Assembly: GCA_947454105.1 (NCBI GenBank)
Contig: CANGIP010000002.1
Location: forward strand, 1 to 64,000
Direction of reading: 5' to 3'
Source: Actinomycetota bacterium
Lineage (GTDB): Bacteria; Actinomycetota; Acidimicrobiia; Acidimicrobiales; Ilumatobacteraceae
DNA: 64,000 bases
Part shown: piece by piece, positions 35,154 through 44,020 of the stretch
How positions within the stretch are numbered: position 1 is the first letter of the stretch
Layout: each line of letters starts with the position of its first letter
Position numbers and translations under genes: made by a program
Notes under the pieces: model-generated
Told to the model about the DNA's origin: nothing
Database searches by the model: none
The model's input: only the letters and a program-made list of their open reading frames with translations

Positions 35154-36125
35154 TTACTTGCCGGCGAGGCGTTCAACGACGGGAATCACTGCATCGATCA
35201 CTGAAGCGCCAAAGCTGACATAACTAATGCCAAAGCGTTCACGGCGTTCAACAATGCGATCACAGATTTCGTCGACTGATCCAATGAGGGCATTGGGATG
35301 TTCGGCGAACACTTCGGGAGTCATTCCAAACATGGGCGCCATCTTGGCGCGGGTACCTGCACCATCTGGTGTGACGATTGTGAAGTAGGCCGCAATTTCG
35401 ATTTCAATCTGGTCAAATCGAGCGCCCGCGCCATCTTTGATCCACTGAATCTTTTGATCTGTCAACTCTGCAGTCGATGAACCGATTCCGTCAGCACCCA
35501 ACTTTCCAGAAGAGTTATTGAAGTTCAACGACACGATGTCGGCTTCGCGTCCGGCAATTGTGAGGATTCGCTTGGCTCCTCCGCCAATCATGATCGGAGG
35601 ACCAGACTTGGTAAACGGCTTGGGAACAGCTTCAAAACCAACGGCATGAACATGCGGCGTATCGATGTTCAATTCGCCTTCAGCGAATGAAGCACGCAAT
35701 AGTGCGATCACTTCTTCGAAACGATCAATTCGAACTCCGGCACGATCAAAGGGAACTCCGATTGCCTCGTACTCGCCTTGTAGCCAACCAGCGCCTAAAC
35801 CGAGTTCAAGTCGACCTTCAGAAAAGAAGTCAAGAGTTGCTACTTCTTTGGCCAACATCACTGGGTTGCGATAGTCAACGCACAACACGCGACAACCAAC
35901 TTTGATGGTGCTGGTTGCTTCGGCTGCAACAGCCATCGCCGGAATTGCAGCAACGGTTTGCACGGGGTGACCTGTCGCGGTCAGAGCCGGTCCAGGTCCG
36001 ATGATGTGGTCGGCTAAATGAAATGACGAGAAACCCGATGACTCGGCTTTCCGGGCGAGTTCACGCCATTCTTTGCCAGAGTTCGGCGCGTAGGCCTGTA
36101 GTCCGAAGCGAAATGGCTTACTCAT
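35154..36125 (-). CDS. LLM-class F420-dependent oxidoreductase
   Basis: A 323-residue luciferase-like monooxygenase-fold protein (RFGLQAYAPNSGKEWRELARKAESSGF at the N-terminus, EVATLDFFSEGRLELGLGAGW mid-protein). These features fit actinobacterial F420-dependent LLM oxidoreductases close to TIGR03621. Such enzymes reduce or oxidise substrates with coenzyme F420 rather than FMN. It overlaps the PEP-utilising gene by 4 bp (ATGA) and precedes the P450 by 48 bp. Confidence 0.87.
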   Translation of the reverse strand: MSKPFRFGLQAYAPNSGKEWRELARKAESSGFSSFHLADHIIGPGPALTATGHPVQTVAAIPAMAVAAEATSTIKVGCRVLCVDYRNPVMLAKEVATLDFFSEGRLELGLGAGWLQGEYEAIGVPFDRAGVRIDRFEEVIALLRASFAEGELNIDTPHVHAVGFEAVPKPFTKSGPPIMIGGGAKRILTIAGREADIVSLNFNNSSGKLGADGIGSSTAELTDQKIQWIKDGAGARFDQIEIEIAAYFTIVTPDGAGTRAKMAPMFGMTPEVFAEHPNALIGSVDEICDRIVERRERFGISYVSFGASVIDAVIPVVERLAGK

Positions 36126-37864
36126 GCTGGAACCTCCAAGATTGTGACGGCACCGGTGTCACCGTTGACTTCGATCAATGCACCATCAGGAATACGTACC
36201 GTTGCGTCGGTTGCAGAAACGACACATGGCAAACCAAGTTCACGACTCACGATGATGGCGTGACTGATCGCTGCGCCAACGTTGACGACGACAGCACCAC
36301 AAGACATGAATAAAGGAGTCCACGCTGGATCGGTGTTGGGAGCAATGAGCACATCACCTGGCTCAAGATCACCAGGCTCGGTCGGATCAAGAATCACACG
36401 AGCGCGACCGACGTATTGACCAGTACAGCCGGGAACACCCTGCACAACTTCGCCAACGGTGGCTTTAGCCGCGTTTGACTGACCCTTCTTCTTATACTCA
36501 CTCAATGGCGGAACGATCCCGTTCTTAATGAAGAACGGCGGCTCAAGCAATTGCAATTCTTGCCATTGCGCATGACGACTGGCGAGAGTTTCTGTCAGCG
36601 AAGCGCCTTCAAACAAGAACTGATCAAGTTCAGAATCAAGCAAAGCGAACACATGATGAGGATCTTTCAAGGTGCCTTCAGCGGCACGACGACGACCAAG
36701 CTCACGAAACGCCATACGAACTTCGTGGAGCGCTCGAATGATGTTGGTCTTCGTACGTTCGCGGATTGCCATTTGCGAACTAGCGATCAATGCACCTTCT
36801 AGTTGGCCCGCAAGTTCTTCACCGAGTGGCTTGACTTTGGCGCGAATGTCCTCGGTGAGAGCCTTACGCTCTTCAGCCTTACGAGCATTTCGAATCTTGG
36901 GAGATTCGCTATCTGACTGCAAACGAATACGGTCAATCACTGCAAGTGCGTACTCGGGCTTAGTTTCCCAAGTGTCGGCACTAATTTCCCATTCATTAGG
37001 ACCACGTGAACCAAATTCAACAATGAACTGAGCAAAGTCGGATACAAACTTCTTTGCATCCGCACTACTCGAAGCTTGCAAGCGTCCCAACAAGCCGGCC
37101 ACGCCAGCATTGAACTCTTTGGTGACGTCACTCGATGCATTGACACTGCGCGAGAGATCCCACATGCGGTAGCTAGGTTCGGCCGAGTCAACATCGCCGA
37201 TACCAGCAATCAACTTCATGGCAGTTTCGGGTTCACCAAGTGCTGCACACACTGCACCCAAAATTCCGGGTGCAATGGCCGAGTCTGATGACGGCGGGGT
37301 GTGGCTATCAAACAACTTGCGCAACAACGGCTGGAACATCCGAGCACGCGTCAACAATCCAGCGTCAGACAGAGTTGAAAGATCGGGACGAGCCTGACGA
37401 AGGGCAATCGTCATCTCTTTTTCAGCGTCAACTTCGGGAATTGACGTGTTGGACATGACCCAACCCAGGTGCGCCAACACACCTTCGGCCATCTCAGGAC
37501 GCTCATCAAGCGGATGTGCCTCATACGGCGGAACTTCGGGGTGATCACCAAAGAAAGCAAGGTCGAGTTGTTCGACGGTCAGGAGTGGGCTTCGAACTGC
37601 TTGCATACGCACGTTGGCCAAGTTGATATAGAAATAACCAGCAAAGAAACCGCACACTTCGGGCTCACCATCGGTGAACTCGTCAAGGGTGTAGTTGCCA
37701 CCACGCACGTAGCCGTCGCGCCAACCGAGCAAAATGCCGTTCTCCCAGCAAAATTGCTGGCTCAGCGGGCTCGCCGAAACACTGAGAACCTCACCAGCAT
37801 TGGCGCGGGTGTAGTGCGGCCAGCGCTTACTCGGCGCTCGGTCTGTTATCCAACGATCAGCCAT
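36122..37864 (-). CDS. PEP-utilising-enzyme family protein with swivelling phosphohistidine domain
   Basis: A 580-residue protein. The last 90 residues form the mobile domain of PEP synthase/PPDK enzymes: LIAPNTDPAWTPLF, then GAAISHAIIVSRELGLPCVV, where His535 would carry the phosphate. The first 480 residues do not contain the ATP-grasp (PPDK-N) nucleotide domain, so an ATP-binding partner or another phosphate donor would be needed, as in two-subunit phenylphosphate synthase. The N-terminal third is homologous to the truncated gene at 1-633. A role in activating an alcohol or phenol by phosphorylation is inference. It is the first gene of a four-gene unit behind the operator at 37905-37924. 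Confidence 0.82.
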   Translation of the reverse strand: MADRWITDRAPSKRWPHYTRANAGEVLSVSASPLSQQFCWENGILLGWRDGYVRGGNYTLDEFTDGEPEVCGFFAGYFYINLANVRMQAVRSPLLTVEQLDLAFFGDHPEVPPYEAHPLDERPEMAEGVLAHLGWVMSNTSIPEVDAEKEMTIALRQARPDLSTLSDAGLLTRARMFQPLLRKLFDSHTPPSSDSAIAPGILGAVCAALGEPETAMKLIAGIGDVDSAEPSYRMWDLSRSVNASSDVTKEFNAGVAGLLGRLQASSSADAKKFVSDFAQFIVEFGSRGPNEWEISADTWETKPEYALAVIDRIRLQSDSESPKIRNARKAEERKALTEDIRAKVKPLGEELAGQLEGALIASSQMAIRERTKTNIIRALHEVRMAFRELGRRRAAEGTLKDPHHVFALLDSELDQFLFEGASLTETLASRHAQWQELQLLEPPFFIKNGIVPPLSEYKKKGQSNAAKATVGEVVQGVPGCTGQYVGRARVILDPTEPGDLEPGDVLIAPNTDPAWTPLFMSCGAVVVNVGAAISHAIIVSRELGLPCVVSATDATVRIPDGALIEVNGDTGAVTILEVPA

Positions 37865-37904
37865 GTCAATCCCCTCGGTGCGGCGTAATTACTGCCGCCC
37901 TAGA

Positions 37905-37924
37905 AACTAACCGATTGATTAGTT
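37905..37924. promoter_or_regulatory. operator copy A (AACTAA-N8-TTAGTT)
   Basis: The 20-bp site AACTAACCGATTGATTAGTT has 6-bp inverted arms 8 bp apart and matches the core of the palindrome at 39300-39327 at 17 of 20 positions. It lies 41-60 bp upstream of the ATG of the PEP-utilising gene (37864), a promoter position. Two matching sites 1.4 kb apart suggest one TetR-like regulator; its gene is not in the window. Confidence 0.75.
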
Positions 37925-37961
37925 CTGCCGCTACGCCAAGGTCATTACAGACCCCGAAAGA

Positions 37962-39257
37962 CTAATTCTTTGGCGTTGCGGTGATCTTGAGGCTGGTCAA
38001 ACCACGCAACACGAATGAGTCGCCGTACGGGAAGTCGTTATCGGGGGTCAATCGAATGTCATCTAAGTGCTCGAGAACTAATTGCAGGGCGATTCGTGCT
38101 TCGGCCCGAGCCAATCCGGCTCCTGGGCAGAAATGCTCGCCATTTCCGAAGGCCAAATGGTCTTTCACATTGGCCCGTTCGGGGTCAATGGCGTCAGGGG
38201 CCGCAAACTTGCATTCGTCGCGGTTGGCCGAGGCGAAAACCAGCCACATATGGTCGCCAGCCGGAATCGTCGTCCCGGCAATGTCAACATCAACCTTGGC
38301 CTGACGGAAGAGTCCCCCAACTGGAGCCTCGCTGCGCAACATCTCTTCGACAAAGGCTTCGATCAGTTCGGGCTGTTGACGAAGACGGTTTTGCAGATCA
38401 GGGTTCTCGGCCAAACAACGGATCATGTTTGAAATCAAGTTGGTCGTTGTCTCATTGCCGGCAACCAAAAATTGTTGCAACATGCCGAGCTGCTCGTCAT
38501 CAGTCAGTTCTTCGCCATCGATCTGAGCATTAGCGATGTCGCATAAGAGATCTCCCGTGGGGCTGGCCTTGCGAGCAGCGATCTGCGCCAAGAAATATTC
38601 AGTGAATTCTTTGGTTGAAATCAAAAAGCCTCGCACTTGTTCAACCGATGGCGAATGGTTGCCAACCGGCATCACGATGTCGTCGGACCAACGCTTGAAC
38701 GTTGCCAGATCTTCTCCCACCACTCCGAGAGCAATTGCGATGATCGTCATCGGTAGACCTACGGTAAATGTGCGCAAAATGTCGGTCTGCCCATTGGCCA
38801 GTAAATCTTGCTTGACTCCTGCCAAGAGTTTGAGTGCGACCTCGGTGATTGTCGGTTCCATCGCCCGAATGCGGTCGGGGCGAAACGCTGGGTTCACCAA
38901 TTTGCGCTGACGGCGATGATCTGGCGGATCAGCATTCAGCAAAACCGCAACTCGACCACGAGTCATCGTGTTTGAACCCAAGAGAGCGGCCATCTCGGGC
39001 TCTTGCATGAGTTGCATGATGCCGTTCATCAATGCTTCGCCAGCCGCCTGGGGGCCGGTCGGACTCAAACTCGAAAAGCGGTCGGTGTCACGAAGAATGG
39101 CGCGCACATCGTCGTAACGCGTGATGATCCAAGCGCCCAGGTCAGCATTGAATTGAACCCCTTCTTGGGCTCGCAATCCCGCGAAGATTGGGTACGGGCA
39201 CGCAATGGCTGCCTGCTTACGGTGAATCAGGTCATCAATCACTAATGATTCGCTCAT
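37962..39257 (-). CDS. cytochrome P450
   Basis: The start is ATG 39257 (MSESLVIDDLIHRKQAAIACPYPIF), 431 residues; a longer reading from 39302 would run into the operator palindrome. Motifs: I-helix LVAGNETTTNL, ExxR in EEMLRS, haem loop FGNGEHFCPG (Cys near 377). It is a paralogue of the P450 at 33831. It is divergent from the molybdopterin oxidoreductase, with the operator palindrome in between, so both are expected to respond to the same signal. Confidence 0.93.
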   Translation of the reverse strand: MSESLVIDDLIHRKQAAIACPYPIFAGLRAQEGVQFNADLGAWIITRYDDVRAILRDTDRFSSLSPTGPQAAGEALMNGIMQLMQEPEMAALLGSNTMTRGRVAVLLNADPPDHRRQRKLVNPAFRPDRIRAMEPTITEVALKLLAGVKQDLLANGQTDILRTFTVGLPMTIIAIALGVVGEDLATFKRWSDDIVMPVGNHSPSVEQVRGFLISTKEFTEYFLAQIAARKASPTGDLLCDIANAQIDGEELTDDEQLGMLQQFLVAGNETTTNLISNMIRCLAENPDLQNRLRQQPELIEAFVEEMLRSEAPVGGLFRQAKVDVDIAGTTIPAGDHMWLVFASANRDECKFAAPDAIDPERANVKDHLAFGNGEHFCPGAGLARAEARIALQLVLEHLDDIRLTPDNDFPYGDSFVLRGLTSLKITATPKN

Positions 39258-39299
39258 TGCAGTTCTCTTTTCGTGAACTAAATCGACGTTGGGTCTATT

Positions 39300-39327
39300 C
39301 ACAAACTAATCGGTGGATTAGTTTGTG
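39300..39327. promoter_or_regulatory. operator copy B, perfect 28-bp palindrome between divergent genes
   Basis: CACAAACTAATC and its exact complement GATTAGTTTGTG flank GGTG: 12-bp arms. It contains the AACTAA-N8-TTAGTT core seen at 37905. It sits 43 bp upstream of the P450 ATG (39257) and 46 bp upstream of the molybdopterin oxidoreductase ATG (39374), able to control both promoters. Confidence 0.82.
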
Positions 39328-39373
39328 TACATACCCGTGGGGACGGGACCAATTGCTCTATGTAGGGGGAAAC

Positions 39374-41536
39374 ATGTCGACGACTGCCGATCACGAAATT
39401 TCAACGCACCTATCGTTTTGCCGCTTCTGCCACGCCAGTTGCCCGATCGAAGTCGACGTTCAAGAGGGTCGCGCTGTTGCTATTCGTGGAGTTGCCGACG
39501 ACCCGATCTTTGCTGGGTACACCTGCATTAAGGGCCGCCAGATTCCTGAACAAATGACTCACCCCTCACGCTTACTCAGTTCGTTACGCCGCCGTCCCGA
39601 TGGAACCTTTGAAGAGATCTCGTCAACTTCAGCCATGGACGAAATCGGCGCCAAGTTGCGACACATTCTCGATACTTATGGTCCGCGAGCGATCGCGTCC
39701 TACACCGGAACTGGCGGCTACCAAAACTCTCTGGCCGTGCCAGCTGCCCGGGCATTCCATCAAGGCTTCGACTCCCCCAGTTTTTATACGTCGGTCACCA
39801 TTGATCAGCCAGCAAAATCAACAGCGCCGTTCCGTGTCGGAATTTGGGAAGCGGGTTATCACAACTTCAGTGATGCCGAAGTGTTGCTCGCAATCGGTTA
39901 CAACCCAATGGTGTCAAGCTTTGGACCAGTTGGTGGACTGCAAGGAACAAACCCGTACGTGGTTTTGCGTGAAGCAAAAAAGCGGGGAATGAAATTGATC
40001 GTCATCGATCCACGTCGCACTGAGTTCGCTTCACAAGCCGATATTCACTTGGCACCAAAGCCTGGTGAAGACCCCACGTTGATGGCCGGCATCTTGAAGG
40101 TTGTCATTGATGAAGGTTTATTTGATCACGAATTCTGTGATCAGTGGGTGGCCGATTTACCGCAACTCGCCGATGCCGTTTCGGCATTCACCCTTGAATA
40201 CGTCGCGAAACGTTGCGATGTTCCAGCCGATGACATCGTTGCTGCGGCGCGCATGTTTGCTTCAGCCAAGAAGGGAACAAGTGGAACTGGTACTGGTCCA
40301 TCAATGGCTCCGCACTCTGGTCTCACCGAACATCTCTCGATTGCGCTGAACACCATTTGTGGTCGCGTGAATCGCGAGGGCGACAAGCTCGAAAGCGGTT
40401 ACTTCTTGTATCCCGAAACACCCCGTCGCGCTCAAGTGCACGCCGCTCGACTCGCTGCGTCAGGAGCGCCCTCACGTATGCGCAATTTGCGAGGTATTCG
40501 TGGCGAGATGTTGACAACAACTTTGGCCGAAGAAATCTTGACACCGGGCGAAGGACAAGTGCGCGCACTCATCGTGAGCGGTGGCAACCCAGTTGTTGCG
40601 TGGCCCGATCAAGAACTCACACTCAAGGCAATGAAAGATCTTGAACTCCTCGTCGTGATTGATCACCGCATGTCGTCGACAGCCGAGTTCGCCCATTACG
40701 TCGTTGCCCCAACTCTCTCACTTGAACGGGCCGACATTCCGCACTTGATGGATCGCTGGTTCCGCGCTCCGTACACCAACTACACCGATGCGGTCACCGA
40801 GCGTGAGGGCGATGTGTTGAACGAGTGGGAAGTGTTCTGGGAACTCGCCAAGCGCATGGGATCAACACTCCCCTTCCCAGGCGGTCAGACTCCTATGGAT
40901 GTACGCCCAACCGATGATCAAATGATCGACCTCGCGTACGCCGGTTCACGGATGCCCATGGATGAAGTGCGAGCAAACCGCAGAAAAGTTCATCCCGATA
41001 AAACCATGACGGTTTCGGCCGCCGATCCCGATTGCACCGCCAAATTCACAGTTGCTCCTGATGACATCGTGGCCGAGATGGCCGAGATCGTGGTCGAAGG
41101 AGACGGTGCAGCTGCTCTTGGTATCGATCCTTCTCTGTACCCATTCCGCCTCGTCAGTCGCCGCCTGAAGCATGTCTTGAACTCATACGGATCAGATCTG
41201 TCGGCTCTTGGAGCTAAGGGTTCGTCAAACTCGGCCTATATGAACCCCGACGATATGAAAGATCACGATCTTGTGGACGGTGATCTCATTGAGATCTTCT
41301 CACCACGGGCGTCAGTGCAGGGTCTCGTCGAGTCTGCACCCGATGTTCGTCGCGGGGTGATTTCGATGGCTCACTCTTGGGGAGGGTCGTCGCTCACCGA
41401 TGAAAAGGTACGCGACATTGGTTCGCCAACAAGCCGGCTTGTCTCCGTTGACAAGGGTTACGATCGCATTAATGGCATGGTTGTCCAAAGCGCCATTCCT
41501 GTACGCATCGCAGTCGTCGAGCACATCAATCGTTGA
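39374..41536 (+). CDS. molybdopterin-dependent oxidoreductase (DMSO reductase family)
   Basis: The start is ATG 39374 with TAGGGGG 4 nt upstream; earlier in-frame codons cross the operator and the P450 gene. The 720-residue protein has an N-terminal 4Fe-4S motif (Cys 16, 19, 23 and 51), a molybdopterin domain (YTGTGGYQNS, IGYNPMVSS, VIDPRRTEFASQADIHLAPKPGEDPTL) and a C-terminal molydopterin-dinucleotide-binding domain (MNPDDMKDHDL, GDLIEIFS). There is no Tat signal, so it is cytoplasmic. No in-frame TGA is present, and the usual formate-dehydrogenase Sec/Cys position is not recognisable, so it is not a typical formate dehydrogenase. It heads an operon with the AhpD-like and epoxide-hydrolase-like genes. 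Confidence 0.88.
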   Translation: MSTTADHEISTHLSFCRFCHASCPIEVDVQEGRAVAIRGVADDPIFAGYTCIKGRQIPEQMTHPSRLLSSLRRRPDGTFEEISSTSAMDEIGAKLRHILDTYGPRAIASYTGTGGYQNSLAVPAARAFHQGFDSPSFYTSVTIDQPAKSTAPFRVGIWEAGYHNFSDAEVLLAIGYNPMVSSFGPVGGLQGTNPYVVLREAKKRGMKLIVIDPRRTEFASQADIHLAPKPGEDPTLMAGILKVVIDEGLFDHEFCDQWVADLPQLADAVSAFTLEYVAKRCDVPADDIVAAARMFASAKKGTSGTGTGPSMAPHSGLTEHLSIALNTICGRVNREGDKLESGYFLYPETPRRAQVHAARLAASGAPSRMRNLRGIRGEMLTTTLAEEILTPGEGQVRALIVSGGNPVVAWPDQELTLKAMKDLELLVVIDHRMSSTAEFAHYVVAPTLSLERADIPHLMDRWFRAPYTNYTDAVTEREGDVLNEWEVFWELAKRMGSTLPFPGGQTPMDVRPTDDQMIDLAYAGSRMPMDEVRANRRKVHPDKTMTVSAADPDCTAKFTVAPDDIVAEMAEIVVEGDGAAALGIDPSLYPFRLVSRRLKHVLNSYGSDLSALGAKGSSNSAYMNPDDMKDHDLVDGDLIEIFSPRASVQGLVESAPDVRRGVISMAHSWGGSSLTDEKVRDIGSPTSRLVSVDKGYDRINGMVVQSAIPVRIAVVEHINR

Positions 41537-41575
41537 ATACCAAGACCGCTGAATTCAAGACAAGGGAGACACAAC

Positions 41576-42091
41576 ATGGCTCGTATCAATGTTCCAGACG
41601 GAGAAGGTTTAGAAGCTCACCGGATGTGGAAGTTGGCGCCCCATATGGGTGCTGGCATGAGCGCGATGAGTGAAGCCGTCTATGTGAAATCGAGTTTGAG
41701 CATCCGCGAACGTGAAGTAGCACGTATGCGAATCGCCCAACTCAATCAATGCGTCGTTTGACTGAATACTCGAGCTGCATCGGCGATGCAGCAAGGATTG
41801 AGTGACGAAACCTACAACTCGGTTCAGCATTACCACGACCACCCCGACTTCACCGATCGTGAACGACTCGCAGCCGAATACGCAGAACGTTTTGCCATCG
41901 ATCACACGTCGGTTGATGATGAACTGTGGAGCCGCCTACAAAAAGTCTTTAGCGACACCGAACTACTTGAACTCACCGTGACCATTGGTTTTTGCGTCGG
42001 AATGGGTCGTGCCTATCAAGTTCTCGATGTGGCTCGCGACTTCGACGTATTGTGGAGTCGCGAACCCGAAACTAAAACAACCGACGAATAA
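41576..42091 (+). CDS. AhpD-like carboxymuconolactone-decarboxylase family protein, candidate CxxU selenoprotein
   Basis: Two open segments in the same frame are joined by one TGA at 41759-41761 (codon 62). Together they encode a 171-residue protein collinear with the CMD/AhpD-like family: REREVARMRIAQLNQC-V-V-TGA-LNTRAASAMQQG, then RERLAAEYAERFAIDH. The family has CxxC at this point, so TGA takes the place of the second, nucleophilic Cys, giving C59-V-V-U62. A bacterial-SECIS-like hairpin follows (41774-41792). The sequence after TGA is well preserved for 110 codons. The alternative is a recent Cys-to-stop mutation. selA, selB, selC and selD are not in the window. A thiol-dependent peroxide or radical detoxification role is inferred. 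ATG 41576 follows AGGGAGAC. Confidence 0.78.
41774..41792 (+). promoter_or_regulatory. candidate bacterial SECIS hairpin after in-frame TGA
   Basis: GCTGCATC-GGC-GATGCAGC forms a perfect 8-bp stem with a three-base loop that begins with G. The stem starts 12 nt after the TGA and the loop 20 nt after it. This agrees with the known bacterial SECIS rule: apical loop 16-37 nt past UGA, with a G among its first two bases. It is wholly within coding sequence, as bacterial SECIS elements are. Confidence 0.68.
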
Positions 42092-42100
42092 GGATTGATC

Positions 42101-42475
42101 ATGACACCACTCGAAACAGTCAACGCTTTCATCCAAGCGCTCGAAAACCGTGACGTTGATGCAGCAGTTGCGCTCGTGAGTGACAACTGTGAATACGACA
42201 ATGTGCCGATGGGCAAAGTGTTCGGACCCGAAGCGATTTCAACAATGCTCAAGCCGATGATTGAAGGTTGTAGTGAAGTTGCCTGGCCCGTACATCGCGA
42301 GGCTGCTACGGGGAACTACGTGTTCAACGAACGCACCGACAAGTTTCATATGCCCTTTGGCTGGCTGGAAATGCCCGTGACCGGTGTCTGGGAAGTTGTC
42401 AACGGCAAGATCACTTTGTGGCGCGACTATTTCGACCTTCAGACCTACATGAAGCAACTACCAACAACTAAATAA
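42101..42475 (+). CDS. limonene-1,2-epoxide-hydrolase-like NTF2-fold protein
   Basis: A 124-residue protein starting at ATG 42101. NERTDKF (R78, D80) and ITLWRDYFD (D109/D112) match the Arg-Asp/Asp catalytic set of limonene-1,2-epoxide hydrolase, a small cone-shaped NTF2-like fold. It would open an epoxide by direct water attack. It lies 9 bp after the AhpD-like gene in the same operon, and P450s able to make epoxides are under the same operator. The actual substrate is unknown. Confidence 0.8.
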   Translation: MTPLETVNAFIQALENRDVDAAVALVSDNCEYDNVPMGKVFGPEAISTMLKPMIEGCSEVAWPVHREAATGNYVFNERTDKFHMPFGWLEMPVTGVWEVVNGKITLWRDYFDLQTYMKQLPTTK

Positions 42476-42476
42476 C

Positions 42477-42538
42477 CTTGTGATTCTGGTGTGGTTTTCT
42501 TTGGCTATACCAACTAAAACGACACCAGAACCACAAGT
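42477..42538. repeat. convergent-gene inverted repeat element, copy 3
   Basis: The arms run 42477-42498 (CTTGTGATTCTGGTGTGG plus TTTT) and 42517-42538 and match at 20 of 22 positions. The 18-nt centre contains GGCTATACC as in copy 2. It lies between the convergent ends of the epoxide-hydrolase-like gene (42475) and livF (42555). Confidence 0.9.
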
Positions 42539-42554
42539 AGTAGAGCATTACTTG

Positions 42555-43262
42555 TTAGTGGGTTTCTCCGAGGTAACTCGCCTGGATGAGGCTGCGGTCC
42601 TTGGCCATCTCGGCAGCGTTACCTTCCATCGCCAATTGACCGTGACTTAACACGTACGCCCGATCGGCCACCTGCAACGCCATGTGCACGTGCTGTTCGA
42701 CGAGCAAGACACCTGCACCGGTTTCATCAGCAATCGTTCGAAGAATCGGTAACAGACGCTCAACAATGATGGGCGCGAGACCGAGACTCATTTCGTCCAC
42801 CATCAGCAACTTCGGATTCACCGTGAGCGCACGAGCCATGGCGAGCATCTGCTGTTCTCCACCAGACAATAAGCCGGCACGACGATCGAGGATCGCTTCA
42901 AGAGCTGGGAAGTAACCGAGAGCCTTCTTAATATCCGAGGCACCCTTTGCTGCACCCAACTTCAAATTCTCAGCAACGGTCAACTGATAGAACAAGGCGC
43001 GTCCCTCAGGAACATGGGCAAGACCATCTCGAGCGATCATGTGTGGGCGACGACCCTTGATTGATTTCCCGAATACCTCAATGTCTCCCGAGATAATCGG
43101 AACCAGCCCAGAGGTGGTGAGCAGTGTCGTGGTCTTCCCAGCACCGTTCGGTCCAAGAAGTGCGACCACTTCACCAGGATTAACAGTGAGATTCAATCCA
43201 CGTACAACTGATACTCCGTTGTACCCAGTATTGAGATCCTTAATTTCCAGTAGAGCCGACAT
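42555..43262 (-). CDS. livF: branched-chain-type ABC transporter ATPase LivF
   Basis: A 235-residue ABC ATPase: Walker [10 protein letters not shown], the LivF-type [17 protein letters not shown], signature [13 protein letters not shown], Walker [15 protein letters not shown]-loop LVEQHVH. It partners LivG in a HAAT-type importer. Its start codon overlaps the livG stop by 1 bp. The importer may take up amino acids, amides or aromatic/short-chain acids; the neighbouring CoA ligase and crotonase favour a carboxylic acid, by inference. Confidence 0.92.
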   Translation of the reverse strand: MSALLEIKDLNTGYNGVSVVRGLNLTVNPGEVVALLGPNGAGKTTTLLTTSGLVPIISGDIEVFGKSIKGRRPHMIARDGLAHVPEGRALFYQLTVAENLKLGAAKGASDIKKALGYFPALEAILDRRAGLLSGGEQQMLAMARALTVNPKLLMVDEMSLGLAPIIVERLLPILRTIADETGAGVLLVEQHVHMALQVADRAYVLSHGQLAMEGNAAEMAKDRSLIQASYLGETH

Positions 43263-44020
43263 CAGTGTCCCCCTTCAGTTGCACTGCTACCGAGATATGC
43301 CTCGATCACCTTTGGATCATTCTTAATTTGCGCAGGAGTTCCTTCGGCAATCTTGACACCGAACTCAATCACGTAGATGTAATCGCACACGTCAAGCACC
43401 AAGCCCATGTCGTGGTCAACCAGGAAGATCGTGAGTCCAGCATCGATGATGCTGCGAAGGCGCTGCCCGAGCTCTTGGGACTCGCCCGTGTCCAAACCTG
43501 CGGCCGGTTCGTCCATACACACGAGTTCGGGACGAGCAGCCAGTGCTCGTGCTGCTGAGACCAGCTTGCGCTGACCCTGACTGATTTCATTTGGATACTT
43601 CTTGGCAAGGTCGCCAATACCGAGCACCTCAAAAGCGAAATCAACGCCACTGTGATCACGCTTACGTCCTGGACGAACGAGGTCGGCCAAAAAGCTCTTT
43701 GCCGTCTGGCGCTCGGCTGCCACCTGGATGTTTTCTTCGATTGTTAAATCGTCAAACAGTTCGAGTGACTGCCAGGTTCGACCAAGACCCAAACGAGCTC
43801 GTTCGTGTACTGGCAACGAATCAATTTCGGTGCCTTTGAATTCAATACGGCCAGTCGTCGGCACGAATCCGGTGATGCCATCAATAAAGGTCGTCTTACC
43901 GGCACCATTGGGCCCGATGAGTCCGACGAGTTTGCCCTTTTCGACAGTGATATCGACGTTATTGACAGCCCGCAGACCACCAAATGTCACCGACATTCCC
44001 GATGTTGTTAATAGGTTCAT
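43262..44020 (-). CDS. livG: branched-chain-type ABC transporter ATPase LivG
   Basis: A 252-residue ABC ATPase with Walker [40 protein letters not shown] (LivG signature), [14 protein letters not shown], Walker [13 protein letters not shown] and H-loop LVDHDMGL. Its ATG overlaps the fused permease by 4 bp. Confidence 0.92.
   Translation of the reverse strand: MNLLTTSGMSVTFGGLRAVNNVDITVEKGKLVGLIGPNGAGKTTFIDGITGFVPTTGRIEFKGTEIDSLPVHERARLGLGRTWQSLELFDDLTIEENIQVAAERQTAKSFLADLVRPGRKRDHSGVDFAFEVLGIGDLAKKYPNEISQGQRKLVSAARALAARPELVCMDEPAAGLDTGESQELGQRLRSIIDAGLTIFLVDHDMGLVLDVCDYIYVIEFGVKIAEGTPAQIKNDPKVIEAYLGSSATEGGH

Noticed and set aside
39374-41536. Sec-containing formate dehydrogenase
   Set aside because: The molybdopterin oxidoreductase has no in-frame TGA and no recognisable formate-dehydrogenase Sec/Cys motif, so it is not evidence for selenium use.
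41576-41761. Reading the AhpD-like region as two separate genes (41576-41761 and 41786-42091)
   Set aside because: Both parts are in one frame, together match one family end to end, and the break is a single TGA at an active-site Cys with a SECIS-like hairpin. Two independent genes would each lack half the fold.
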